From Owenia fusiformis (taxonomy: Eukaryota > Annelida > Polychaeta > Sabellida > Oweniidae): a stretch of DNA of 64,000 bases. Both the position numbers and the translations under genes were made by a program. The notes below the pieces were generated by a model that had not been told where the DNA came from, did no database searches, and was given only the letters and a program-made list of their open reading frames with translations. Below are positions 37,298-48,632 of this stretch, in pieces (the stretch's first letter is position 1; each line of letters opens with the position of its first letter). Location: assembly GCA_903813345.2 (NCBI GenBank), contig CAIIXF020000005.1, positions 2,292,001 to 2,356,000 on the forward strand, given 5' to 3'.

Positions 37298-39710
37298 CAC
37301 TGGGGATGAACTGGAAACGAGGGAGGTTTTGCCTCGTATCAAAATGGCGGCGCGTGAAAAAATTTCATTCTGTAAGATTTTTGTTTTTTACAATTTTCGT
37401 GCTTTTATCCTTCAAATTAAAACTTAATATTTGGCAAGTAAATAGTTTATAAGTTCCGGTTTTATAATATGATTGCAAATTAGAAATCAATACAGACATT
37501 GCTGAGATATTTACATTTCAATTCTCTCACTTAGGAAACGAGGCACCTGTCTACATTTTGTAACAATGAAACGAGGCAATGTTTGACTTGCAACGAGGCA
37601 ACTATTCTTTCTGTGATAGTGTCTACATTTAATGATCTTATTTCCACCGTTCTGGTCACATACGACCGATTACGTTTTACACGATATACTTAGGTGGTTC
37701 AAAAAGTTTTGCATTTGATGTCATAACTTCAAGGAAAATAGTATTATTGCAATGAAACTTGGTACACATATGTGTTATATATTTATACATTATATGGTAA
37801 AATTTGGGACCTCAATTTTGATTGGTTCTTGAGATATGGTTGCTATGGTAACCAGAGTGGTGGGTACCATGTTCAACCCGAAATTACGTTTTTCCAAACA
37901 GTTTTCTTGCTTGAATAAACTCTTTGTAAAATGGCAATTAGCAGGTGTAAGTGTCTTTGGGTGGCTATTTTTCTTCAAATTCTTCAATTTTTCTAATTGT
38001 CTCTATGACATCACAATAGACAAGTGACACGATAAGTTCCTTTGTGATGTATACTGTCCAAAACGCCGAAAAAAACGTACGCATTTCGTTCGGACTTTTC
38101 ACGCGAATTACGTATATGTCACGCATTCCGTTCGAAATTTTTCGTACCTAAATATTTCGAAAACGTTAAATAGCATTGTTTTGAGTGTCAATTCCAATAA
38201 ACGAGCCAGCTATCCGAGCTATCAATGGTAGCGCATATATCGTCAAAATGTTCTCTCAAATAAGAAAAATCTCGTTCAAAGAAGTGCTATTTTAATATGG
38301 AGCTTAAGCTACACGTATTTTAGAAATGGCGAACGTAAACGTGAAATGACCCCTGGGAACTATAGTTCCGTTCTGGATTGACTTATACAAAGACCCAATT
38401 AAAACAGTTTAACTGATACCTTTGTAATCATTCATGCAAATAAAGACGTTGAAGACAAGAACTAGTTCTCTGAAGATTGCAATTTTACACGTTTACGTAC
38501 ACGTCTCTTTAAAACATGTGTCGTTAAACCTCCCTACTATTCGTACGCAAATGGGGCATTGTTGTTGCTCGAGATGGCTATATTTGATAGAATATAATTC
38601 CAGATACGATAAAAAAATATGACCATGGTAATAATTAAATGACTCGCCTATATTACAAAAATAGCAGAGTCAAGGAGCACACTGGCATTGTCTCATTGGT
38701 GTACATTGGATTTTACTGTTTGTATTCTTTAATGTCTGTATGTTCCTTATTATGTCACTATCAATTATGTTATTCTGCATATAGTCCAACGAAATGTGGA
38801 AATGTTCGGAGTCTGACGTCTGGAGTTCGGCGTCTGGCGTTTTGCGTCAATAGCAAATTCTTTAGCAATTTTAGCAACTTTCAAAAACTGGACAAATGCG
38901 TACCGCTTAGACTGACATCATATTTTACTGTGAACATTATTATAAACTTATTATGACTTTCAAGTATTTCTTAGAATATATGTTACCATGGTAGCAGATA
39001 AATGGACTTATTTGTTATTACTAAGTTACAACACGTGTCATATGTTAATGCCTTGTATTTTCTTAAATGCTAGAAATGGTAATGCATTTGTAAATGAAAT
39101 ATTCATAAATTTTCTAGATTATTAGACATATGAAAAATGTTAATGGTCGATGGCATAAATATAATGATGTCGCTATCGTGAATTAAAATAAATGATGTTT
39201 CAAGGTAGAATAAAAGCAAGCTTTGTTCACAACTGTCTATATCTGCTTCCCTATTCAACATAACATTTTTGCTTTTTAGGAAGCTTCAACATAACAATAT
39301 CAGCAACGTTGTCGTTTCCTGTTACAGAAATAGCATTTGAACAGGGATGCTTCTTTTTGTAGGCCCCGTTCTGTAATAAAAACAAAACATTTTTAATTAA
39401 ATATGGTTGCCTCGTTTCATTCTTAAGAATGCTATATAGCTGCCTCGTTTCCTTGAGAAACATGCCTCGTTTCCTAAGTGAGAGAATTGATATGTAAATA
39501 TCTCAGCAATGCCAGTATTGATTTCTAATTTGTAATCATATTATAAAACCGGAACTTATGAACTATTTACTTGCCAAATATTAAGTTTTAATTTGAAGGA
39601 TAAAAGCACGAAAATTGTAAAAAACAAAAATCTTACCGAATGAAATTTTTTCACGCGCCACCATTTTGATACGAGGCAAAACCTCCCTCGTTTCCAGTTC
39701 ATCCCCAGTG
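37298..39710. mobile_element. 2,413-bp non-autonomous DNA transposon, CACTGGGG ends, 5-bp TSD
   Basis: Inverted repeats of 248 bp (37298-37545 and 39463-39710) begin CACTGGGGATGAACTGG and are almost identical. The flanking 5-mers are exact, gaaaa (37293-37297 and 39711-39715). The first ~45 bp holds an inverted pair of the element's own motif (AACGAGG...CCTCGT). The motif AAACGAGGCA recurs at the inner edge of the arm and about twice more beyond it on each side. There is no long ORF. An internal 89-bp block (38062-38150) is shared with the element at 28813. Architecture, ends and TSD length match 19910-22190, and both read ATCAA-ATGGC just after the motif pair. Confidence 0.85.
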
Positions 39711-39715
39711 GAAAA

Positions 39716-40150
39716 GTACATTATTTTTATTGGCATATCGGATGGCAAGCAGTTTATTAAGCAGCATATCGGACAAGCCCACATCTTCGTTCACTCGGCT
39801 CTCAGCTCCCGTCGGTCGCAGTGAATACAGAGCGTGCGAAGATAATAAGCCCAAGGTGCATGGCAAATATTTCATTTATTGGCATATTGAATAATCTCAA
39901 GGTGCACGGCAAGCATTTCATTTTTTGCCATATCAGATAAGCCCAAGGTGCACGGCAAGCATTTCATTTTTTTGCCATATCCGATAAGCCAAAAGTGCAG
40001 AGCGAGCACTTTATTTATCGGCATATAAATAAGCCTATCGTGCAAGGCGAGGATATAGTAATTTGCATATAGGATAAGCCTGCGGTGCGAGCACTATATT
40101 TATCAGCGTATCAGATAAGTCTATGGTACATACTGCGAACACTCTCAGTC
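39716..40150 (+). repeat. Degenerate ~57-bp tandem repeat
   Basis: About seven or eight copies of a unit containing gcatatcggataagcccaag, gtgcacggcaagcatttcat and tttttgcc, more diverged toward the right. An ultra-short transposon has inserted in one unit (39782-39844). Confidence 0.8.
39782..39844 (+). mobile_element. Ultra-short element, family J copy 1 (63 bp)
   Basis: Begins CATCTTCGTTCACTCGG and ends cgtgcgaagata. The ends are imperfect inverted repeats. The flanking 9-mers acaagccca and ataagccca agree at 8 of 9. It interrupts a 57-bp tandem array unit, so the empty-site sequence (cggataagcccaagg) is visible in neighbouring units. Confidence 0.75.
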
Positions 40151-43100
40151 CGAGAAAATAATCATATTTGATTAGTAATAATTCCCCGGGATCTGCTATA
40201 AATCACTCTTATATAGCAAGAGGTCTTTACTTTAGCACCTTTTTAAGTAGATATTCCTGAATTAATTCCTCAGTTCACAATCAATCATTGGAAAAATTTT
40301 ATGCCATACGCTCATAGAATATATATTGGGAAATCTACATTTCATTTTATAGTTTAGAGCTACTGGGGTTTCAAGTTAGAATATGATGAAGTGATCAAGT
40401 TAACTATCGGTTCAAAATTCCTCTTTGTATTGCAAGTCAAAGCTAATTTCTTGTCTTGTTCTTGCTGATGAGGATATCCATCTTCTTAGTTGTATATATT
40501 TTCTTGAGGATTCCGTGAACACTATTGCAATAACTTCCCAGCGTCGTATTGTTACGTGGTATCGCAAGTGAAAATACCAACATTATGAAAATCACGGCAC
40601 AAGGTTAAGTTCAGCTCATAAGGCCAACGAATATGTAAAATGACTTTTGGTTAAATGAATAGGTCAAATGACTTTCTTCCTTACTTTTTTTGTTATAATT
40701 GAGAATTGTGTCAATTTTAGTGGGAGCGAAGACAAAATCATTTTAACTCTGCCACGACCATCTTCGAGTTATGAGCCATTGTGAATTAATGTTCAAGATA
40801 TACAGCGACAGAGAGCTCATCAAATGAGCAGTTATTAGTTATTGGGTAACACAGCAAAGGTGAATGTCAAGGACAACTGGGGGGTCAAAGTTGACCAGTG
40901 CTTTTAAAATGCGTAACGCGCGTATGTTAAGGTCATCGGGCAGGTCAAGCCTAAATTTTGAAATACATTTGCCTAATAACCCCGTGTAGAACATATAAGT
41001 GACTTATCACTTATTACTCTTGACGTATAACTTAAAGTTATACGTCAAGAGTAACACAAATTGCGTATTCACTTTTAATTTTTGTAAGGAGAGGATGCAT
41101 CGTATTATCGTGTCATTTGCTTTGTTGGACTTATATCTCGATGTACTTTAAATGTGTTCAAAAGACATGCAATAAAGTAATTATCATACTGTTATTAAAG
41201 TACACGTAAAGTACAACAACTTATACTAAATTGGGAAATTAAAAAAGCACTTTTATCAAATCAAGAAAAACTTTTTATTGTTCCAATATCTTCAAGCATT
41301 TTGGCAAACAGAATTCAATTAAATCAGAACGTTCCACTTGATTATAACATTCCGAGACTGACTTGTCGAGTGATTTTTTCTAATGTAGTATTTTAAATGC
41401 CCTATAGTTGGTTTACTCAAAGGATGAACACAAGGCTTCGTTGCTATTTTTGTAAATTGAGAGACAGAAACATCGTTCTCTCTTAAAATCCTGAGTAATT
41501 GATTAATTTACACTTAGCTTTTCGCCCGCTCTTCGTTTATTTTCCTCTCTTCCTGTACACGTTTGGCACTGTCGTCATTTTGGGTAAATTGCTACCATTG
41601 CTTTCGTGCTTTTCTTTTCAAAATGATTTGTTCAAATGTTGTTGCGATGGTAATTTTGGCAGAATAATGTATCTGCACAAATCTTAACTTTAATTTTTAC
41701 ATGATAGGCTACCTTGACCTTTGCTTTCATGGGGTCATTTGACCATCTTGGTCAGATAATTTTGACTTGACAAGCGTGGTTTGGCCACCTCGTATCATAC
41801 CGTTTCCTTGGGCAGTGACTTGATGTTGTGACTTATGATAAGTTCAGTAGTTTCCAAAAACAAAGATTAAATTATGGAAATTCCTCCAACTTCACATCCC
41901 AACATATACCCCCATGAAGAACATTCAAACAGAATCGTCTCAGTAAAGATTAATCTGGGCAGGAACGATGGCATTAACAATTCGTTTGCTGAATCAACAT
42001 TGTAAATGTCACTTGGAGAATCCAATAATTCCTAGTATGCATAGGGTGTTTAATATATCGTGTATATCTGCTGGAGTGAGTAAAGCTCACTATATATCGG
42101 TACATCGTGACTTGGCTGATTGAAGTGATGGATGGATTCAACACATTGAAGGCAGAGATAAGCCTAATCGCAATGAACGTAGCAGGATCGACATCCTTTT
42201 TCAACAACGAATAACTCGAGTTTTCAGATTTTTTAGCCAAGCCATTTTCTTTTATAACGTTAGCTTAAACTAAATGAGCAAAAATACAAAAACAAATTAA
42301 ATTAGTCTGAACCTTTACGAGTCTTGACGTCGACGAATGTGCTTCGAGACACGAACCTACCATTTCTGCAATATTTTGGAAGGTTTAAAGTTGATCGTTA
42401 AGTAAGATGAATATGAATATATGAACAGCGTATCCTATTTGCGTTTCACACTTTCACTTATTATGTTATTCATGGATAATTTGGAATAAGAATCTCTCCA
42501 AGCACTTGCATTTTATGACTGGATAGACTCTTGAAAATCAGTCGCCTACTTGACGTACTGGAGCATCCAACTGACATTCCCCGTGTAACCCTCTGTGTTA
42601 ATCCCATCGTAATACCGGGGTGGGTTAATAAGAAAACTTCTTCTGATTTATGGTATCGATTTGGTTTAATTTCTTACTGATTCAGCCAGCTAGAGTGGCT
42701 AGTACAATACCTGTATTCAGTATTAGAGCGAGTGGAAAAAGAGCATCAGCATGCTTAGACTCAAGAACGAAGATCATGTTTGAGAGTTCTGAGATGATAT
42801 GAAATCAAAAGTAGAAATTCAAAAGAAGTGCCGAGATAGATGAGAAATCAAGTTGATCTAATTGTTTCGAGGAATGAATGGCGACGCTAATAAATGAGAA
42901 TCGGAGACAATCACGTTTATATAATCTACAATAGGATTAGTTGAGCTTTTTTCATTTAAAAATAAAGCGAACAAATAATTGTTATATTTCACTCAATCAA
43001 GCGAGAGCGTTGTTTTAACATTTGCATCACAGTCCATGAGATAATTAATGGATGTATAGACTTTATTACATTTCGTCGCATCACCATCCCAACTCCATCT

Positions 43101-43485
43101 CAAACTGGCTTAGCTTCTGCCGTAATTAGACAACGATCAGTTCTCCATGTGGTGACAATACAGGCAGCATCACTTGTCACGCGTTGCGGTATTTAGACGA
43201 ACGTCGAATCGGAAGTTAGGGCTCACCTCAACTTCCAAAGAAAACAAACTGACCAGATAGTCTCTCGGAGAAAATCTAATTTAAGATTTAACGAAGGTGA
43301 CGAATAAGAGAAAAGAGGAAATTTGCTGGTCGCCTTGAAGAATATTGTGTTGCTCAACAAAATAACATAAGCAAAAAGGAAAAGAAATCTCAAACACGTA
43401 GATCTCTGCGATTAGTTTCACATCGATTAACGGACCTACCAGTCCTATGAAGTACGATCGTTCATGACAAATTAGGAGAAGTACA
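40151..43485. other. Non-coding stretch
   Basis: Apart from the perfect palindrome at 41014-41054, no repeat, RNA or coding feature could be supported. Confidence 0.4.
41014..41054. repeat. Perfect palindrome, 20-nt arms, 1-nt centre
   Basis: TTACTCTTGACGTATAACTT is followed, after a single a, by its exact complement. Each arm contains TGACGTA, a CRE-like half. Confidence 0.95.
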
Positions 43486-43617
43486 ATGGACGCAAAGGTA
43501 TCTCAAGCAAAGGCGTCCTTCTCGGAAAGGTTGGCCATGAAAAGACAAAGATTCAAGCTGAATAGAGGATTATCATTAGATTCTCACAACTTCCCAAAGC
43601 TGGCCCAACGTGAATCA
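43486..43617 (+). CDS. Candidate alternative first coding exon (44 codons)
   Basis: An ATG in strong context (A at -3, G at +4) opens 44 codons, MDAKVSQAKASFSERLAMKR..., ending at a donor-like AATCA|gtaaag in phase 0. A second donor-like site 6 nt later (AAG|gtatta) keeps the same phase. The peptide is basic and could be helical in its first half. No family is recognised. Phase 0 does not fit the 33305 acceptor, so if real it belongs to another transcript or joins a later exon. Confidence 0.35.
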
Positions 43618-43623
43618 GTAAAG

Positions 43624-46600
43624 GTATTACATATACGATATATATCCGTGTACTATATATATTACATACGATATATATTACATATTTATACGATGTACTA
43701 CATGTACTATAATTAGATACGATTGCATTTTATATGTTTACGTTGTAACACATATACTTTATGTTATATGTTTGATATATTACTTACATATTACATAATA
43801 GAATAATTTACATATACGATATATTACATACACGATATATACAGCATGCGATATATTTCATCAAACTAAATATAACATGTTCGATGCATTAATTGCACAT
43901 ATTCGACATATTATTCACATTGTATTGCATATTTTAGTAATACGAATACTTTATATATAACAATTTTTGGATTTGCTATTTTATAAACATTCATCGCATG
44001 CTTTGTTGTATTTACTTCTTGCTCACACTTACACAGATATTGAATGATATAGTTATTAAAAAACAACATAGTTATTATATAGTTATTCATCTTCGCACGC
44101 TCGGTCTTCACTGCGTTCACGGGAGTCGAGTGAACGAAGATGATAGTTATTAACAAACAACAACAAAGTATGATAACTTAGCAAGGGGAATTGGAGAACA
44201 ACTACTGTGCGCAGCATTTTTTAATACATGCTGGTAGATTGAGTTGGTTAAATGAGCTTTTTCTTTCTTTGATCGTTGTCTAATTTGCTGACCTCAAACA
44301 ACCCAGAAAGGTATCAGAATATATTTAGAAAATTGAATATGAACGTCTGGTGGTTCCGTAAGTCCCCCAAAGTTTACAGTTTCATTGTTGCAGGGATAAC
44401 TATTTTTCAATGTTGCATGGTATACAATATCTTCAGTAACGTCATCTTCAATATTTCAAGCTGCTGGTTTTACAATAGGGGAAATGTCAGGTAATATGGG
44501 CGAACGTTACCAGCGTGTGTCATTGACGTTTTTTGTGTTATACGGGATCCGTTCTGTCATATGCATCCAGGCGTTTATTCCCAGTGTTTGTCTTATATTT
44601 AAATACCATATTCCGGGTTTTGGGCTCATAACGAGTGTTTATATATCATGGAGTGCTTTCTTCACTTTAAAACACCATAGATCACATTATCAGATGCTTA
44701 CATTAATATAAATGTTCATCTATCTTATGATATTGAATTCTCCACAAGGAATTTATGATATTTAATCCTATATCTGTATAATGCACTGTTGAACCTCAGG
44801 AATCTTTATTGGAATGTTCTCTGGTTTCGGGGGATCCCTTTCTGATCTTTATTGATCCGGGGTTACGACCAGTAACCTAAGTTCTTATATGTTGATCGAG
44901 TGTGCCTCTATTATCACCACACTGCGTAACCACATCAAGGTCTGGTCCAATAATAAAGATGGGTGTGATAAAAGGAATGGGTGGATAATCAGTCAACGAT
45001 TTTTTGTAGTTTGTTTCTTATTCAATGTCACATTTTCGATTTTCCGAGCACCAGCAACAGTCTTTCGAATTTAAGAAGCGGGAATGGATTAAAAAAGATT
45101 AAAATCAAAACCCTTTGTGTTTGATCTTGCCTACGGAATAATATAGCGCCCCCTCCCCTTGGTAGCCCCACCCCAAAAGAAATTGAGGCTAGAAAGTGTT
45201 AGAGCCCAAACCTATTTTGATCTTCATTAATCCGTTAATATTAAAACGAAAAATTGAGTACACTGTTAGTTGATTTATTTAGCATCTTTGACTTCCTCAT
45301 TAGAAACTTCTCTCCAGCTGTGTAGACTGTATGCCTACACCTAGGCGATACAAACAACTGCATCAAAGAAGATAATGCTCAAATTAAAAGCCAATTTTTC
45401 AACATCGAAAGAATATAAAAACAGAAAATATGTTTGAAACCATAAATCAAGCAGTAAGCCTACTCATTTACTAGAGGATCAACTGAGTTAGAATAAGCAT
45501 CACATCAGCATTTATATTAAGTCATTATTCAGTCCACATTTAGTCTTGCTACTAGCCCCTGCCCCCCCCCCGCCAGTACAACAAGTGTGAGAAGGCGTAT
45601 GTAGTCAAGTAGTGGGGGTCACATTTGCTTGTAGCTAGAATAGTCAACATTAAGGTATACAACGTTTAGCTAACAATTAGTCAACATTTATTTAACATTT
45701 AGCCATTATTTATTCATCAACATTGGCTGATACACGGGAATAAGTGCAGAGCTTTCAGTGTAATTATCGCGTCGTAGAGATAGACTTCCTTGACGTAATG
45801 AAGTAAAGTTTTTATACATACCTACCCGCACCTACCATAGTTTTGAGCTGCCAATTTGTTTTTATTAACATTTTGATATTATAACTTCCTAGGATCACTA
45901 TTTCGGATTCTGTATTTAACCAAAGGGTCAGTCTGTTCATAAGTACATCCAGGTATATGAAGCATTCCTACACTGAAATGAAAAATACAGAAAATTCCTC
46001 GTAAACAATGGCGACCACGATAGATACGTTTTCTTTTTGGGACTACGTATTTTGCTATATTGATTTCAGAATTGAATTATATAATGTAAAGCAAAATTGT
46101 GATAATGTCAATCGATTTTGATTTGGAATCGACTCAATATAATATAAAATACTCTCTCAGTATTCATTTGAGACTTATAATGAAGTAATATGTGCTCGAA
46201 TTAATCCTGACTTAGATAATTCTGTTGATGTACTTCCTGACTTATCAAAATAGTAATATTAAGAAGTAGATCGAGTGATTATATTTTTTCTTTGAAATTT
46301 GTGTTTTCCTCTTATGTTATGTCATTTGTGCTTTCTCAGTAAGAATCGTCTATAATATATTAACCATCTGAATACCAAGAGCGACAAGAGAGAACTAGTC
46401 GCAGGTTTCTTTTTACCAAATAACTCTGACTTTTGAAATTTATGTTCAATTTTGAGAAATCAGCTAGGTTTCAAAATATGTGCGACAGATCTAGTTTTAT
46501 TATATAACCTCATATTGTATAGTAATGTCGTAAAATGGCAAACATGTTCTTGTATACAAAATTGCTCTTACACCAAGGGGTTGAATTTAGTTAGTATAAT

Positions 46601-46857
46601 TTGCTAGTGCCAAAAGCAATAAGACTATTTACAAACATGCTTCAGATGAAACTTTTCCTCAAACACATGTGTTGAAAATTGTTGTTTTGGAATTGAACGG
46701 TTCATTTGAGGTAGTGATACAACACATCTATAGCCAGGTGCCATTTCTAATCATCGACCAATCAAAATCTACGAAAAATAGTAATAGAAATCATAAGTAG
46801 ATAATATGCTCAGAGGGAGATAAACCTACGTAATCCAAATGTACTACATAGTAGACA
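43624..46857. other. Non-coding stretch
   Basis: It opens with an AT-rich run of tacgatatat-type repeats (about 43630-43900). One ultra-short transposon lies at 44088-44142. Open frames at 44276-44711 are hydrophobic and unrecognised. Confidence 0.4.
44088..44142 (-). mobile_element. Ultra-short element, family J copy 2 (55 bp)
   Basis: CATCTTCG at one end and CGAAGATG at the other. It is flanked by an exact 9-bp repeat, atagttatt (44079-44087 and 44143-44151). On the minus strand it aligns to 39782-39844 (cttcgttcactcg, cgcagtgaa, gagcgtgcgaagat). At 55 bp it is one of the smallest transposon-like units I can justify here. Confidence 0.75.
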
Positions 46858-46942
46858 TTCTGATACTCATAGCATCTTTCTGTTTCGCCCGAAGCATCTC
46901 AGGGTTGAGAAAAAATGAGATGTCATGATTTATCATGATTCA
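46858..46942 (+). mobile_element. Ultra-short element, family A copy 3 (85 bp)
   Basis: TTCTGATACTCATAGCATCT to tgatttatcatgattca, close to copy 1. The flanking 9-mers tagtagaca and tagtagata agree at 8 of 9. The internal hairpin catctcag...gagatg is kept. Confidence 0.75.
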
Positions 46943-47069
46943 TAGTAGATAATAATCGTATATATCACGTAGATGTTGATCTATCGAATCACACGTAGAT
47001 AATTATTACCTTTTACTAGCCATTGTTTTAATTGGTGGTCATCATCATCATCATCATAACCTGTATGGA

Positions 47070-47148
47070 TACCCTGCGTGCAGAGTCTAGTTAAACTACA
47101 AGACGAAGCTCTCTTTTAAGAAGTGAAGTCAAACGAATGCAAAGGGTA
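47070..47148 (+). mobile_element. Ultra-short element, family B copy 3 (79 bp)
   Basis: TACCCTGCGTGCAGAGTCTA to aatgcaaagggta, almost identical to the copy at 63259. Unlike the other four B copies it has no recognisable flanking duplication. It begins just after a short (CAT)n run. Confidence 0.8.
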
Positions 47149-47201
47149 GTAATAAGAGTGGTTTCATGCGTGTTGTGTTTGCCAATTAAAACGTAACACT
47201 A

Positions 47202-47582
47202 CACAGGGAGATATGCTAATTACTCAGTTAGTACAAAATTAGTACTAAATTAGCACACTGGCAAAAGCGCGCTCATGAGCACTCATGTCACGAGTGCTAA
47301 TTTAGTACTAATTCATGATATGAGTACTCATTTAGTGCTGAAAAATCAATTGTATTAGTACTATTTTATCACTCATGATATGAGTAACAATTAAACCCTA
47401 AAAATCAATGAAACTGCTATTTTATCACTCATCATATGAGTACTCATTTAGTACTAAAACATGCAATAAATCAGTACTCATGTCATAAGTGCTCATTTAG
47501 TACTAATATTTACTGAAATGAGTACTCAATAAGCGCTTATATGCAATGAGTACTATTTTAGTACTCGGCATACCTCCCTATG
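47202..47582. mobile_element. 381-bp TA-flanked element built of ATGAGTACT motifs
   Basis: Inverted ends CACAGGGAGATATGC and, complemented, CATAGGGAGGTATGC, with TA outside both. Nearly all of the interior is a mesh of gagtactcat, agtactaa and their complements, so it can fold on itself in many registers. Confidence 0.8.
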
Positions 47583-48333
47583 TACTGAGTTTATATTCAC
47601 ATTTGTTTCATTCGATAGAATCTGCTGTTGTGTGTGTTTTATATAGTTACTGCCATCTGGGCTTTGATCCTTAAAAGCCATGTAGATACCTTTAAGATTA
47701 CTCAAGACATTATAGTCATATACCATTTAAACGATGATGTTAAGGTTTTCATCGATCAAACATAACATAATTACAGTTAGTTAAACTCCTGATATAATCC
47801 ACGAGGGACCATCTAGTAATGAATTATTTCAACGTGATAAGCTTTTAGGAATATTTGATGAGCATGCAACGTTCAATATGCTACTCCATCAGTGTCTATT
47901 TCTTCCTGATACAGGGGAGATAACTAAGTTATAGAGTTCTCCTCATGTATTCACGTCAAATTACCTAAATGAGGAAGGCATTTGTAACTGTTGCGCAATT
48001 TGATGAATTTAGTTTTGTTCAAGTAAATGTAATTATCATGAACGTTATGTAGTCCTGTCACATTACGTAATAGCTGGTTTTATTTAGTTACTCAGTGGCC
48101 TCCAATGGGTCACGATGTCTAAAATAACCAGATATGAGAAAATTAAAAAGGTGACGTTTATCATCTCGGATTTTCAAGATAAATGTTATATCTAGGGAAA
48201 TCAATTCAAACTGCTCATTGGTTATCCGCAACAAAAAATAGTCAAAAACATCATTCTGTTTTATCAGTGCCCCTCTCTACCTAACGCTTGAGAGAGTGTA
48301 TTCTTAAGAATGGTAAAGGCTGTGATCACATGA

Positions 48334-48632
48334 CAAAACATAAAAAAGGTGAAACGTCGCAAAACATATAAAGGTGAAACGTCACAAAATATATAAAGGT
48401 GAAACGTCACAAAACATAATGAAGGTGAATAGTCACAAAACATATAAAGGTGCAACGTCACAAAACATATACATATAAAGGTGAATAGTCACAAATCATA
48501 TAAAGGTGAATAGTCACAAAACATATAAAGGTGAAGTCACAAAACATAATAAAGGTGAATAGTCACAAATCATATAAATGTGAATAGTCACAAAACATAA
48601 AGGTGAAAAGTCACAAATCATAAAGGTGAATA
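48334..48632 (+). repeat. ~26-bp degenerate minisatellite
   Basis: About eleven copies of a unit such as aaacatataaaggtgaaacg plus tcaca, with gaatagtcaca variants toward the right. Confidence 0.9.

Noticed and set aside
44276-44711. Two adjacent hydrophobic ORFs suggesting a small membrane protein
   Set aside because: Hydrophobic runs are expected from AT-rich DNA. There are no supporting splice sites or family motifs, and the two frames overlap without a shared reading.
47035-47060. (CAT)n run near family B copy 3
   Set aside because: An ordinary short microsatellite, noted only because it adjoins a mobile element.
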